Origin: Oscillospiraceae bacterium | Lineage (GTDB): Bacteria; Bacillota; Clostridia; Christensenellales; QALW01 | NCBI GenBank assembly: GCA_022009755.1 | Contig: CP091722.1 | Span: 1,868,001-1,932,000, forward strand | Length of the DNA stretch: 64,000 nucleotides | Direction of reading: 5' to 3' | Shown here: piece after piece, positions 1 through 9,241 of the stretch | How the letters are laid out: the number at the start of each line of letters is the position of its first letter | How positions within the stretch are numbered: the stretch's first letter is position 1 | Notes under the pieces: model-generated | What the model saw: only the letters and a program-made list of their open reading frames with translations | Databases searched by the model: none | What the model was told of the DNA's origin: nothing | Position numbers and translations under genes: made by a program

Positions 1-2658
1 TATCGGCCTTTGAGGACCGTTTTTCCTGCTTTTTGCAGCAGAAAGCCGGCCTGCTTGAGTATTTCGGCAAGGATACGCTGCTTGTGCTGGATGAGCCAAG
101 AAGGCTGAGGGAGCGCTGCGATAACATTCATTTGGAGTTTTCCGAGGGCTTTAAGGATCTGCTTACCGCCGGCAGGGCGCTGGCGGCGCAGGGGGAGCTG
201 GTGCGCTCGGGAGAGGCGGTATTTGCCGATATACTGGCCCGGCAGGTGCTGTCCCTTCAGGGCATAACCATGGCGGGAAGGGATATTTCGCCCAAGGCGG
301 TGTTTACCGTGTCGGGGCGCAATATGCAGTCCTTTCAGAACAAGGTGCAGCTGCTGGCTCAGGAGCTTGCGGGCATGAAGGCGCGCGGATACACGGTTTT
401 GCTGTGCTGCTCCTCCAAGACCCGCGCCAAGACCCTGCAAAACGATCTTGCGGGGTATTCGGTGCATATAAGCTATACGGAGGATACGGACAGCGCACTG
501 CCAAAGGGGAGCGCCTGTGCGCTGCCGGTGCGCATAAGCAGCGGCTTTGAATATCCGGAGCTTAAAATTGCCTTTATAAGCGAGGCGGATATATATGCTT
601 CGCTGCGGCACAGAACGATCAGGCGGGCAAAGCGCAGGGACGGCATAGCCATCGACAGCTTTACCGAGCTTAATGTGGGCGACTATGTTGTGCACGAAAA
701 CAACGGTATAGGCGTGTATCAGGGGCTGGAAAAGATAGTTACCGACGGCGTGGCGCGGGATTACATAAAAATTGCCTATGCCGGTCAGGACAGGCTGTAT
801 GTGCCCATCGAGCAGCTCAGGTGCGTGCAGAAATACGTGGGGCCGGGCGAGGATACGGTGCCCAAGCTTTCAAAACTGGGCACAAAGGAATGGCAGAATG
901 CCAAGGCGCGGGCCAAAAAGAGCATAGAGGACATTGCGGACCAGCTTATAGAGATATACCGCAAGCGGGAAAACGCCAAGGGCTATGCCTTTTCGCCGGA
1001 TACGCCGTGGCAGCGTCAGTTTGAGGACGATTTTCCCTATACGGAGACTGCGGATCAGATAACCTGCATAGACGAGATAAAGGCGGATATGGAGCGGCCC
1101 AGGGTAATGGACAGACTGCTTTGCGGGGATGTGGGCTACGGCAAAACCGAGGTGGCGCTGCGGGCGGCCTTCAAGGCGGTAATGGACGGCAAGCAGGTGG
1201 CTATCCTTGCGCCCACCACTATTTTGGCGCTTCAGCACTATAACACGGTGCTTAACAGAACGGAGCCGTATTCGGTGCGCTGCGAGATGCTTTCGGGCTT
1301 CCGCACGGCGGCGGAAAAAAGCAGGATAAAAAAGCAGCTGCTGGAGGGCAAAATAGATATAATTGTGGGCACTCATGCGTTGCTTGCAAAATCGGTGCAG
1401 TATAAGGATCTGGGACTGCTGATAATAGATGAGGAGCAGCGCTTCGGGGTGAAGCATAAGGAGTACATAAAGCAGCTTAAGACAAATGTTGACGTGCTTA
1501 CCTTGAGCGCAACCCCGATACCGCGCACGCTGCATATGTCCCTTGTGGGGATAAGGGATATGTCGGTGCTGTCCACTCCGCCGCAGGAGCGCTACCCGGT
1601 GCAGACCTATGTGGCGGAATACAACAGCGTTATGATAAGGGAAGCGCTTACGCGCGAGCTTTCCCGCGGGGGGCAGGTGTATGTGGTTTCCAACCGTGTT
1701 CAGGGCATTGAACGGGTGGCACAGGAAATACAGGCGCTTGCGCCCTCGGCGCGCATAGCCGTTGGGCACGGGCAGATGGAGCAGGGCGAACTTGAGCAGG
1801 TGATGCTGGATTTCTATAACGGGCAGTATGATATACTGCTGTGCACCACCATAATAGAGAGCGGACTGGATGTGCCCAATGTAAACACCATGATAGTGCT
1901 GGAGGCGGACAGCTTCGGGCTGTCGCAGCTGTATCAGCTGCGTGGGCGCGTGGGCAGGAGCAACAGGGTGGCATATGCCTATTTTACCTTCCGCAGGGGG
2001 CGCGTGCTGTCCGAAACGGCGGAGAAGCGGCTTAACGCCCTGCGCGAGTTTACCGAGTTCGGCTCCGGGTTCAAGATAGCCATGCGGGATCTGGAAATAA
2101 GGGGCGCGGGCAATCTGCTGGGGGGGAGAGCAAAGCGGACATATGCAGAAGATAGGCTATGAGCTGTACTGCAAGCTTATACGCCAGGCGGTATCGGGAC
2201 AGACGGAGGAACGCCCTGAGGTGAAGTGTGAGCTGAAGATAGGGGCGTATATTGAGGATAAGTATATTCCCTCCGAGCTTCAGAAGCTGGCCGTTTACAA
2301 GAGGATATCGGAAATTGACAGTGCGGCGGACCGGGACGAGCTGCTGGAGGAGCTGGCCGACCGCTACGGCAAGCCGCCGGAATCGGTGCGCATGCTGGCG
2401 GAGGTGGCATACATGCGCGCGCTGGCCTCAAAGGCGGGCGTGGAGCGCATAAGGCAGAAGGAGGACGCGGTGATCATGAGCTTTGCCTCCGGATACAGCC
2501 TTGATTTTGCCCGCGTTACGGCGGCAGTGAACGCCTTTGCGCCCAAAGCGGCGCTTTCCGCCGGTGCAAATTTGGCGATAGTGCTGCGTGTTAAGGGCAT
2601 GAAGGATGCCGATATCACGGCGCTTGCGGTGAGCGTTTTGGAAAAAATAAATGAATAA
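1..2658 (+). CDS. mfd: Transcription-repair coupling factor Mfd, 5' truncated by window edge, one frameshift
   Basis: Mfd is a DNA translocase that pushes stalled RNA polymerase off lesions and recruits UvrA. The frame is open from base 3, so the gene starts outside the window; about 885 codons remain and most of the N-terminal UvrB-like part is missing. Visible in order: a CarD-like RNA polymerase interaction domain (around 660-850, VVHENNGIGVYQG), Walker A GDVGYGKT, the DEEQ box, SATPIPRT, and the motif VI segment QLRGRVGRSNR. The frame breaks at a run of seven G at 2120-2126. Removing one G joins LLGGEQSGHMQKIGYELY and the C-terminal TRCF domain (2143-2658) without loss. The product is certain; the break is most likely a sequencing error. 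Confidence 0.96.
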
Positions 2659-2702
2659 AGCGTGAAAATCGTAAAAAAATATTACAGATTCGGAATAAAG
2701 GG

Positions 2703-2731
2703 TTGAAATTTTCCGCAAAGGAATATATAAT
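2703..2731 (+). promoter_or_regulatory. Sigma-A promoter of the parvulin lipoprotein gene
   Basis: TTGAAA at 2703-2708 and TATAAT at 2726-2731 are separated by 17 nt, in the gap between mfd and the next gene. Confidence 0.75.
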
Positions 2732-2824
2732 ACTGCTACTGCTGAAATTCTAAGTGCAATGAGAGCATGCCGCAAACATATGCGGACATGGGCGTTTTGC
2801 ACACAGGAAAGGAAAGAACTGTTT

Positions 2825-4264
2825 ATGAAAAAAATTATCTCTGCGGTGCTGGTTGCGCTGCTGACACTGGGTGTGCTGGCCTTTGCGGGCTGCGGCTACA
2901 CCGAGATCGACAAGGAGGCCCTGGGCAACAAGGTGCTGGCTGTCGTTAACGGAGAAAACATATTGCGTAAGGAGTGGAGTCAGGTATATTCATACTATGA
3001 ATATATGTATATAAATTATTACGGCTACACCAAGGAGAAGAACGCGGAAGCCTTTGAAAAGCTTAGAACGCAGGTATTGGATTCCCTGATCAATCAAAAA
3101 ATATGGGAGCAGAAGGCTAAAGCGGCGGGCTTTTTTGAGTACACACAGGAGCAGCGCGACGAGGCTCGCAAAGAGGTCGAGGAGGAGATGAACAAGAGCA
3201 TCGAGGACACTGCCAAGACCCTTTACGAGGCGGTTAAGGGACAGGAAGGCGCGAAGGAAATGGATTATTATCGCGGCCTTGCAAAGGAGCAGTATGAGGC
3301 CAATCTTGCAAAGAACGGCAGCTCTGTTGACAAGATGATAGAGGATAAGCTCAAGGAGAAGGCGCTGAACCGCTACAAGGAGGACAACCTGAAGGATGTC
3401 TCCGTGCTGGAGGCGGATATTATTTCGGCATACAATGAGCTTGTCAAGAAGCAGACCGAGGACTTTATAGGCGACGGTGACGAAAAGGCATACGATAAGT
3501 TTGTAAAGGCATGGAATAACGGCGACAATATGGCGCTGATACTGGACGGCTATTCCCTTGTACAGCACATACTTATAAAGTATGACAAGGAAACGGGCGA
3601 CAAGGTGACATCCACCGCAAAGACCCTCAGCGAGGCCGAGAGCGCAAAGAATACGGCTCAGGAAAAGATGGATAAGCTCAAGAAGGAGCTTGCGGAGCTG
3701 ACGGACGAAACCAAAAAGGCGGACAAGCAGAAGGAAATAGACGAGCAGGACAAGGTGCTGGAGGAATGCACCGCGAAGTATAACGATGCAAAGCTTGAGC
3801 ATCACAAGGCAAGGGAGGCCGCCGAGGCTGCCATACGCGAAAAGGCACAGGAGGTGCTGAACAGCGTGAAGGACGCCGACGAGGCCAAGTTCATCGAGGT
3901 TATGCTGGATAAGAGCGAGGACACCGGCATGGCGGATGAGGAGACCGCGAAGAAGGGCTATCTTGTGGGCAAAGAGGACGGCATGATGACCGAGTTCCAC
4001 GACGGTGCCGTGGCGCTGGAGAAGGACGGGCAGATATCCGATTTGGTGGCTACGGACTACGGCTTCCACATCATTCGCAGAATCAAGGCGCTGGAGGAGC
4101 GCACCGGCGACAACAAGGTGAGCTATACGGAGCTTAAGGAGGCTCTTCAGAAGGAGCTGACCGACACTGCCAAAAATGAGAAGTGGACCAAAAACCAGGA
4201 GGAGTGGCGCACTGCTGCCGATGTCAAGATCAACAAGCAGTGGCTGAAGGATTACGATACCTGA
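2825..4264 (+). CDS. PrsA-like parvulin (PpiC) foldase lipoprotein with coiled-coil insertion
   Basis: Predicted extracytoplasmic peptidyl-prolyl isomerase and chaperone of 479 residues. The ATG at 2825 was chosen because AGGAAAGGAAAG lies just upstream and the protein then opens with a lipoprotein signal (MKKIISAVLVALLTLG, then FAGC with Cys23). A SurA-like N-terminal helical region follows. The parvulin domain begins at QHILIKYDKE and resumes near KFIEVMLDKSEDTG and ATDYGFHIIRRI. Between these two halves lie roughly 75 Lys/Glu/Ala-rich residues with heptad character, an unusual insertion. The gene sits downstream of mfd but has its own promoter and terminator. The family assignment is firm; catalytic activity is inferred. 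Confidence 0.88.
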   Translation: MKKIISAVLVALLTLGVLAFAGCGYTEIDKEALGNKVLAVVNGENILRKEWSQVYSYYEYMYINYYGYTKEKNAEAFEKLRTQVLDSLINQKIWEQKAKAAGFFEYTQEQRDEARKEVEEEMNKSIEDTAKTLYEAVKGQEGAKEMDYYRGLAKEQYEANLAKNGSSVDKMIEDKLKEKALNRYKEDNLKDVSVLEADIISAYNELVKKQTEDFIGDGDEKAYDKFVKAWNNGDNMALILDGYSLVQHILIKYDKETGDKVTSTAKTLSEAESAKNTAQEKMDKLKKELAELTDETKKADKQKEIDEQDKVLEECTAKYNDAKLEHHKAREAAEAAIREKAQEVLNSVKDADEAKFIEVMLDKSEDTGMADEETAKKGYLVGKEDGMMTEFHDGAVALEKDGQISDLVATDYGFHIIRRIKALEERTGDNKVSYTELKEALQKELTDTAKNEKWTKNQEEWRTAADVKINKQWLKDYDT

Positions 4265-4281
4265 TTTAAGCCCGAAAGCAG

Positions 4282-4309
4282 GACCGCAGGCGAAGACCTG
4301 CGGTCTTTT
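4282..4309 (+). terminator. Rho-independent terminator after the parvulin gene
   Basis: A 9-bp stem GACCGCAGG/CCTGCGGTC (4282-4290 and 4297-4305) is followed by TTTT. Confidence 0.85.
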
Positions 4310-4434
4310 GTATAGCCGGAGGAGCGGACGCGCTTAAAGGCGGGTTTTATACGGAAAATGCACAAAAACGGAGGGAAAACATATAAACTCTTATAACTTT
4401 AATGATTTATTCATAAAAATCCGTCATAAACCCC

Positions 4435-4463
4435 TTGCACAAACGGGGGCATATGCATATAAT
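4435..4463 (+). promoter_or_regulatory. Sigma-A promoter of the zinc-ribbon gene
   Basis: TTGCAC (4435-4440), 17 nt, TATAAT (4458-4463). Its position rules out any start codon for the next gene upstream of about 4470. Confidence 0.7.
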
Positions 4464-4500
4464 TGCTGTTAGAAATTCTGAAGTTATGAGGTGCTTAGCA

Positions 4501-4902
4501 ATGCCGTATATAAAATGCCCGCGTTGTCATCTTAATTATATACTGGACACGGAAAAATTCTGCAAGGTGTGTCTTGTGGATATGCATAAGCTTTCGCAGG
4601 AATCGGTGATAAGTGAGGATTTCGGCGAGGAAAACGAAGAGATGAGGCTGTGCCCGGAATGTCATGAGAATTATCTTGAAGAGGGTGAGGATCTGTGTTA
4701 TGCCTGCCGCATGGAGCAGATGAAGGCCGCAGCCAAGGAAAAGATGAATCTGGACCAGGATATGGACTTTGACGAGGACTATTCCGTAAGCTCCGGCAAG
4801 GAGGAGGGCGGCGAAGTGCTTATGGACAACATGGAGGTTCTGGACTACGCCGACGGCCGTATCCCCGAGGATGAGGATGAGCAGGAGCAGGAAGAGGAAT
4901 AA
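4501..4902 (+). CDS. Zinc-ribbon protein with acidic tail, function unknown
   Basis: A 133-residue cytoplasmic protein with two treble-clef or zinc-ribbon half pairs: CPRC...CKVC in the first 25 residues and CPEC...CYAC around residues 52-70. A highly acidic C-terminus (EDEDEQEQEEE) follows. The ATG at 4501 has a GAGGTG ribosome site 7 nt upstream, and the promoter ends at 4463. It is monocistronic between two terminators. The cysteine pairs suggest structural zinc; binding to nucleic acid or protein is possible, but no specific family function can be assigned. Confidence 0.75.
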   Translation: MPYIKCPRCHLNYILDTEKFCKVCLVDMHKLSQESVISEDFGEENEEMRLCPECHENYLEEGEDLCYACRMEQMKAAAKEKMNLDQDMDFDEDYSVSSGKEEGGEVLMDNMEVLDYADGRIPEDEDEQEQEEE

Positions 4903-4930
4903 GGAAGCGCCGGTGTCGCCCGGTCTTTTC

Positions 4931-4962
4931 GCCGCCCGTGCCTGAGGGTACGGGCGGCTTTT
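4931..4962 (+). terminator. Rho-independent terminator after the zinc-ribbon gene
   Basis: Stem GCCGCCCGT/ACGGGCGGC (4931-4939 and 4950-4958) followed by TTTT. Confidence 0.85.
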
Positions 4963-5000
4963 GCATAGCCGCAGGGCGGCGGGGCGGCGAATAATTGCGC

Positions 5001-5029
5001 TTGAAAAGCGCCGGAAAACATGCTATAAT
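5001..5029 (+). promoter_or_regulatory. Sigma-A promoter of the tyrA-aroE-aroQ operon
   Basis: TTGAAA (5001-5006), 17 nt, TATAAT (5024-5029), about 55 nt before tyrA. Confidence 0.8.
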
Positions 5030-5085
5030 GCTTTTGGCGGGAGGTCTGCAAGAGGGACCTTTCATAAAGGATATAATTAAATTGT

Positions 5086-6094
5086 ATGGACAGAATACTT
5101 ATAGTCGGGCTGGGGCTTATCGGCGGGTCGGCGGCAAAAAGCCTGCCTGCGGAGAAAACCTGCGCCCTGGACAGGGACGAACGGCAGCTTAAGGCGGCGG
5201 CGGGGTATACCGGCGCTGTCTATTCGCGCCTTGAGGATATAAAGGAAGAGCCGGACACGGTGCTGATATGTGTTCCGGTGAGCAGTGCGTGCAGCATGGC
5301 AGGGGCGCTTGCAAAGATTCCCCAATGCCGTATTTATTGACTGCTGCTCCACAAAGCGCAGCGTACAGCGGGCATATGAGAACGCGGGAGTGATGTATGC
5401 GGGCATGCATCCCATGGCGGGCTCGGAGGGCTCGGGCTTTGCAAATGCGCGCGCGGGGCTGTTTCACGGGGCGATAATGTGCATAACCGGCAGCGGAAGG
5501 GCGCGGGAGGAAGCAAGAAAGCTTGCACTGCTGCTTGGCGGCTGCCCGATGGAGATATCCGCGCAGGAGCATGACGCGGCGACGGCGGCGGTATCGCATC
5601 TGCCGCATATTGCCGCGGCGGCGCTGGTGCGTGCGGCAAGGCTGCGTTCGCAGGAGGCTCCGGCGCTTTTTGATTTGGCGGCGGGCGGATTTTCCGATCT
5701 TACAAGGATAGCGGATTCCGATCCGGTAATGTGGGGGTCGGTGTTTGCGGATAATTCGGACGAGATATTGCAGTCGCTGGATGCCTTTGAAGGCGAGATA
5801 AAAAAGTGGAGGCAGCTGCTGCTGCGTAAAAACGAGGCGGAGCTTGCGCAGTATTTTGCCGACTGCAAAAGAGATAAAGCGCTTTTCCGACGCGGCGACC
5901 GCGGGATATATCCCAAGGACGGGGTAAGAGGCTTTTTTGCATGCCGTCCCCAAGAGCAGGCGGAAAAGGCGAAAACGGCCTTTGAAAACGGCGCGTATGC
6001 GATTACGGCAGAGGAAAACGGAATAAATGTGGTGTGCAGACAGCGCGATGAATTTGAAAGAGCGGCGGCTGCGCTGACGGCGGAGGAAAAATGA
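5086..6094 (+). CDS. tyrA: Prephenate dehydrogenase, one frameshift
   Basis: NAD(P)-dependent oxidative decarboxylation of prephenate to 4-hydroxyphenylpyruvate in tyrosine synthesis. The N-terminus has the Rossmann motif GLGLIGGS; CCSTK, HPMAGSE and the SHLPH motif of the helical domain follow. The frame breaks in CCCC at 5320-5323. Deleting one C restores AKIPNAVFIDCCSTK and a 335-residue protein. After the dehydrogenase part the chain carries roughly 70 further residues (from about YPKDGVRGFF) of unknown role; they do not look like a standard ACT domain to me. The ribosome site is weak. The stop overlaps the aroE start as ATGA, so the two are translationally coupled. Confidence 0.9.
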
Positions 6095-6981
6095 AAAAAT
6101 TTGCGCTTATAGGCAAAAGACTGGATTATTCGCTTTCGCCGCTTATGCATAACAGCCTTTTTAAGCTGGCGGGAGTGCAGGCTGAATACGGAGCGCTGGA
6201 ATGTGAAGAGGCGGAGCTTGCCTCGGTATGCGCGGTATTACGCAAGGAGTATTCGGGAGCGAATGTTACGGTGCCCTATAAAAGCGCCGTTATACCGTTT
6301 CTGGACGAAATTACGGGGGCGGCAAAGCGCTGCGGGGCGGTGAATACCGTTATAAACAGCGGAGGACGCCTGATAGGCGACAGCACGGACGGCGAGGGCT
6401 TTATGCGCTCGCTGGAGGGCTTCATAACGCCACAGCGGCAGCTGACGGAAAGCGGAGAACGGGCTGCGGGTGCGGCGGAGGCGCTGAAGGGAAAGCGGGT
6501 GCTGCTGTTGGGAAGCGGAGGGGCCGCAAGAGCTATTCTATCCTCCCTTTTACAGTGCGGAGCGGTGACGGATGTGCTTAACCGCACGCGAAAAAAAGCG
6601 GTGGATATGCTGGAGGAGCTGGCGCATGCCGGGGCGGACTGCTTTTGTGCCCGTGTGGCGGACAGGCCGATGCCGGAGTATTTTCTTACAATAAATGCAA
6701 CGCCGCTGGGCGGCGCGGGGCACGAGGAGGAAACTCCGCTTGCGCAGGAATATATGAACTCAGGGGCGTTTTACGACTGCGTATACAGCCCGTCCGTGAC
6801 GCGCTTTCTGCGCGAGGCGGCAGAAAAAGGACACATGTGCAGAAACGGCCTTGGTATGCTGTTTGAGCAGGGAGTGCTTTCCCAAGGGCTTTGGGGATAT
6901 GAATATACGCAGCAGCAGAAAACCGAGGTGTACGACCGCCTTGTGCGGGAGCTTGCACGGCGGGAACAAAGGAAAGGATAA
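6091..6981 (+). CDS. aroE: Shikimate dehydrogenase
   Basis: NADPH-dependent reduction of 3-dehydroshikimate to shikimate. The 296-residue protein has the substrate motif YSLSPLMHN, the catalytic Lys in NVTVPYKSA, the cofactor loop GSGGAARAI, NRTRKKA, NATPLGG, and the C-terminal GMLFEQG. A short insertion of about 20 residues precedes the Rossmann half. It overlaps tyrA by 4 nt and lies 3 nt before aroQ, forming one aromatic amino acid operon. Confidence 0.95.
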   Translation: MKKFALIGKRLDYSLSPLMHNSLFKLAGVQAEYGALECEEAELASVCAVLRKEYSGANVTVPYKSAVIPFLDEITGAAKRCGAVNTVINSGGRLIGDSTDGEGFMRSLEGFITPQRQLTESGERAAGAAEALKGKRVLLLGSGGAARAILSSLLQCGAVTDVLNRTRKKAVDMLEELAHAGADCFCARVADRPMPEYFLTINATPLGGAGHEEETPLAQEYMNSGAFYDCVYSPSVTRFLREAAEKGHMCRNGLGMLFEQGVLSQGLWGYEYTQQQKTEVYDRLVRELARREQRKG

Positions 6982-6984
6982 GAA

Positions 6985-7446
6985 ATGAAACTGCTTATAG
7001 TCAACGGACCGAACATAAATCTTACCGGAACGAGGGAGCCGGGCGTTTACGGAACACGCACGCTTGCACAGATAAATGCCGAGGTGGAAAAGACGGCCGG
7101 GCGGGCGGGCGTGCAGTGCGAATTTTTTCAGAGCAATTCCGAGGGCGGACTGATAGATTTTCTTCAGAGCAGAATAGGGCAGGCGGACGGTATTATTATC
7201 AATGCCGGAGCGTATACTCATTACAGCTATGCTTTGAGGGACTGCATAGCGTCGCTGGGTATTCCGACCGTGGAGGTGCACATGAGCAACATAGCCGCAA
7301 GGGAGGAATTCCGCCATACAAGCGTTATTGCGCCGGTGTGCGCAGGGCAGATAGCGGGCTTTGGGTATCTTTCCTATATTTTGGCGGCGGAGTATTTTAT
7401 AAATGCCGCGGGGCTTGCGCAGGACGGGCAAAAAGGGCAGTGTTGA
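6985..7446 (+). CDS. aroQ: Type II 3-dehydroquinate dehydratase
   Basis: Dehydration of 3-dehydroquinate, one step before AroE. The 153-residue length is typical of the dodecameric type II enzyme. Visible motifs are NGPNINLTGTREP, FFQSNSEGGLIDFLQ, the INAGAYTHYSYALRD active-site block, and EVHMSNIAAREEFRHTS with the catalytic His. The ribosome site AAAGGATAAG lies in the gap after aroE. It is the third gene of the tyrA-aroE-aroQ operon, and its stop codon overlaps the next promoter. Confidence 0.96.
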   Translation: MKLLIVNGPNINLTGTREPGVYGTRTLAQINAEVEKTAGRAGVQCEFFQSNSEGGLIDFLQSRIGQADGIIINAGAYTHYSYALRDCIASLGIPTVEVHMSNIAAREEFRHTSVIAPVCAGQIAGFGYLSYILAAEYFINAAGLAQDGQKGQC

Positions 7447-7471
7447 CATAACGGAGCATATAAAGTACAAT
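7443..7471 (+). promoter_or_regulatory. Sigma-A promoter overlapping the aroQ stop codon
   Basis: TTGACA (7443-7448), 17 nt, TACAAT (7466-7471). The -35 box includes part of the aroQ stop codon, so the downstream gene is uncoupled from the aromatic operon. About 140 nt of untranslated leader follow. Confidence 0.75.
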
Positions 7472-7618
7472 ACTGTAAATATGAATATGCGGGCTTATAC
7501 GAAAAAAAGAGCGGCAAAGCAGCCGCGCACGGAGAGCTTAACGCAGAATTGACGCAAAAAGCGCCGCCGGGTATTGAGTAGGCCCCGGTATATAAATGCA
7601 ACGGAAAAAGGTGATAAG

Positions 7619-9238
7619 ATGTTTAACAAGGCAAGCCTTTGCAGGGGAATGAAGCTGCTGGCGGGTATTACCGGGCTGGTTTTATTGCTGTGCTGCGCCA
7701 TGCCTGTATTTGCAGACGGTATAGCCGAAGAGGGCAGAGTAAGCTATGAGGTTTCGGTAAGCCCCAAAAGGGTGGCACTGCCCCAGGAGGGACAGACGCA
7801 CAAGGTGACCGTTACGGTGAAGGTGTCCACCAAGCAGAAGGATTTCAGTGCGGGCAATTTCCGTTTTTACCTTGACGATGCGGAGGACTCGATATATGTT
7901 GATCAGTCAACGCACATAAGCGAGGAAAACAGCGCAGAAATATCCTTCAGTGCGGATCTGGGAAGAAGCGATATCGGCAGGGAGCATGTTGTTTGGGCGG
8001 AATATGATGCCCAGGGCAGCGTAAGCGGGCGAACCGAGCGCCACAGGGCAGGCAGCTTTACCGTGCAGGCGGAGGACAGCCAGGCTTTCGTGCTTTCCCT
8101 TGTGCCGGATAAAACGGTGGTGGAAAAGGACGGCAATGTGGATTTTTCCGGAAGCATTACAAACAACAGCGGAAAAGATGCCGAGAATGTGTTTATAAGC
8201 TTTGCGGGAGCCTACACCGGGCAGTACCAGGATCTTGGCAAGATTGCGGTTAAGGATGTTGAAATAGGCAGCCTTGCCGCCGGAGAAATGCGCAGCTTTT
8301 CTTTTTCGGTGGGATCGGTGCAGGGGGATTTTTCCCTGACGCCCACGGTGGCGAGCAATCACGGCAATGTAAAGTGCGAGCCGGTGGAGATAGAGTTAAA
8401 GCGCGCGGAAACACAGTTTTATCTTGTGGCGCGTCCGCAGGCCAGCGGAAAATATAACGAGACGGTAACGATAGTATACAATGTTTTGAACAGCGGCAAT
8501 GTTGCGCTCAGCGGCATACGGCTGCTGGATGAGAGCAACGGTGAAATACGCACAAATGTTACGGTGTTAAAGCCGGGAGAGACCATAACCGGCAGCGTTA
8601 CCATGCGCATAACCGGGGATAAGAATGTGCGCTATACCCTTACGGCGCAGGACAGCTTCGGCAGGGAGTATCAGACAAACTCCAACGGCGTGGACATAAC
8701 GCTGGAGGCCAGCGCTGAGGATATCGTCATGGGTATAACCGCCGTGGCGCGCACTACCGCTCTGACCGGGCCGGGACAGGTGACCTTTGATATAAATGTT
8801 ACAAACAAAAGCATAATGACGGTATCCAATGTGCGGGTGAGCGACGACCGGGGCGAAGAGATACAGACCATAGGAACGATGGAGCCGGGCGGAAGCAAGA
8901 ATTTTACGGTAGTGCGCACGGTGGAGCAGACGCAGAATGTGTTCTTTGTGGTTACGGTAACGGACAGCGCGGGGGTGGAGAAGAGATTCGAAACCGAGGT
9001 TATAACCGTTACGGTGGGAGAGAACAACGGCACGGCCGCGCCCGTCACGCTGCCTCCGGACGAGCCCACTCCCACGGCGGAGCCTTCAAAGGGAAACGGC
9101 GCCGGACGGGCGGTTGTGATTGCCCTTTGCGTGGTGGGCGGACTTATAGTGCTGGGTGTTGCGGCGCTGATTGTTGTGAATATACTGCAAAAGCGCGCTG
9201 CCCGCAGGAGCAGAAAAATCAGGAGAAGGATAAAATAG
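7619..9238 (+). CDS. Exported membrane-anchored protein with Ig-like repeats
   Basis: A 539-residue protein with a signal sequence (LAGITGLVLLLCCAMPVFA), several beta-sandwich units of the CARDB/NEW3 kind (for example NVDFSGSITNNSGKDAENV and TIVYNVLNSGNVALSGIRL), a Pro/Thr linker, one C-terminal membrane helix (VVIALCVVGGLIVLGVAALI) and a short Arg/Lys-rich cytoplasmic tail. The topology is therefore extracellular with a single C-terminal anchor and no sortase motif. The ATG at 7619 was chosen for the AAAAAGGTGAT ribosome site. The stop is 3 nt before glmM, which suggests co-transcription with this cell-wall precursor gene. The molecular role is unknown; envelope adhesion or assembly is a guess. 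Confidence 0.8.
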   Translation: MFNKASLCRGMKLLAGITGLVLLLCCAMPVFADGIAEEGRVSYEVSVSPKRVALPQEGQTHKVTVTVKVSTKQKDFSAGNFRFYLDDAEDSIYVDQSTHISEENSAEISFSADLGRSDIGREHVVWAEYDAQGSVSGRTERHRAGSFTVQAEDSQAFVLSLVPDKTVVEKDGNVDFSGSITNNSGKDAENVFISFAGAYTGQYQDLGKIAVKDVEIGSLAAGEMRSFSFSVGSVQGDFSLTPTVASNHGNVKCEPVEIELKRAETQFYLVARPQASGKYNETVTIVYNVLNSGNVALSGIRLLDESNGEIRTNVTVLKPGETITGSVTMRITGDKNVRYTLTAQDSFGREYQTNSNGVDITLEASAEDIVMGITAVARTTALTGPGQVTFDINVTNKSIMTVSNVRVSDDRGEEIQTIGTMEPGGSKNFTVVRTVEQTQNVFFVVTVTDSAGVEKRFETEVITVTVGENNGTAAPVTLPPDEPTPTAEPSKGNGAGRAVVIALCVVGGLIVLGVAALIVVNILQKRAARRSRKIRRRIK

Positions 9239-9241
9239 GCT

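Noticed and set aside
2110..2145. Programmed frameshift in mfd at a run of seven G
   Set aside because: No stimulatory structure or biological reason, and more than twenty similar homopolymer breaks occur elsewhere, so sequence error is simpler.
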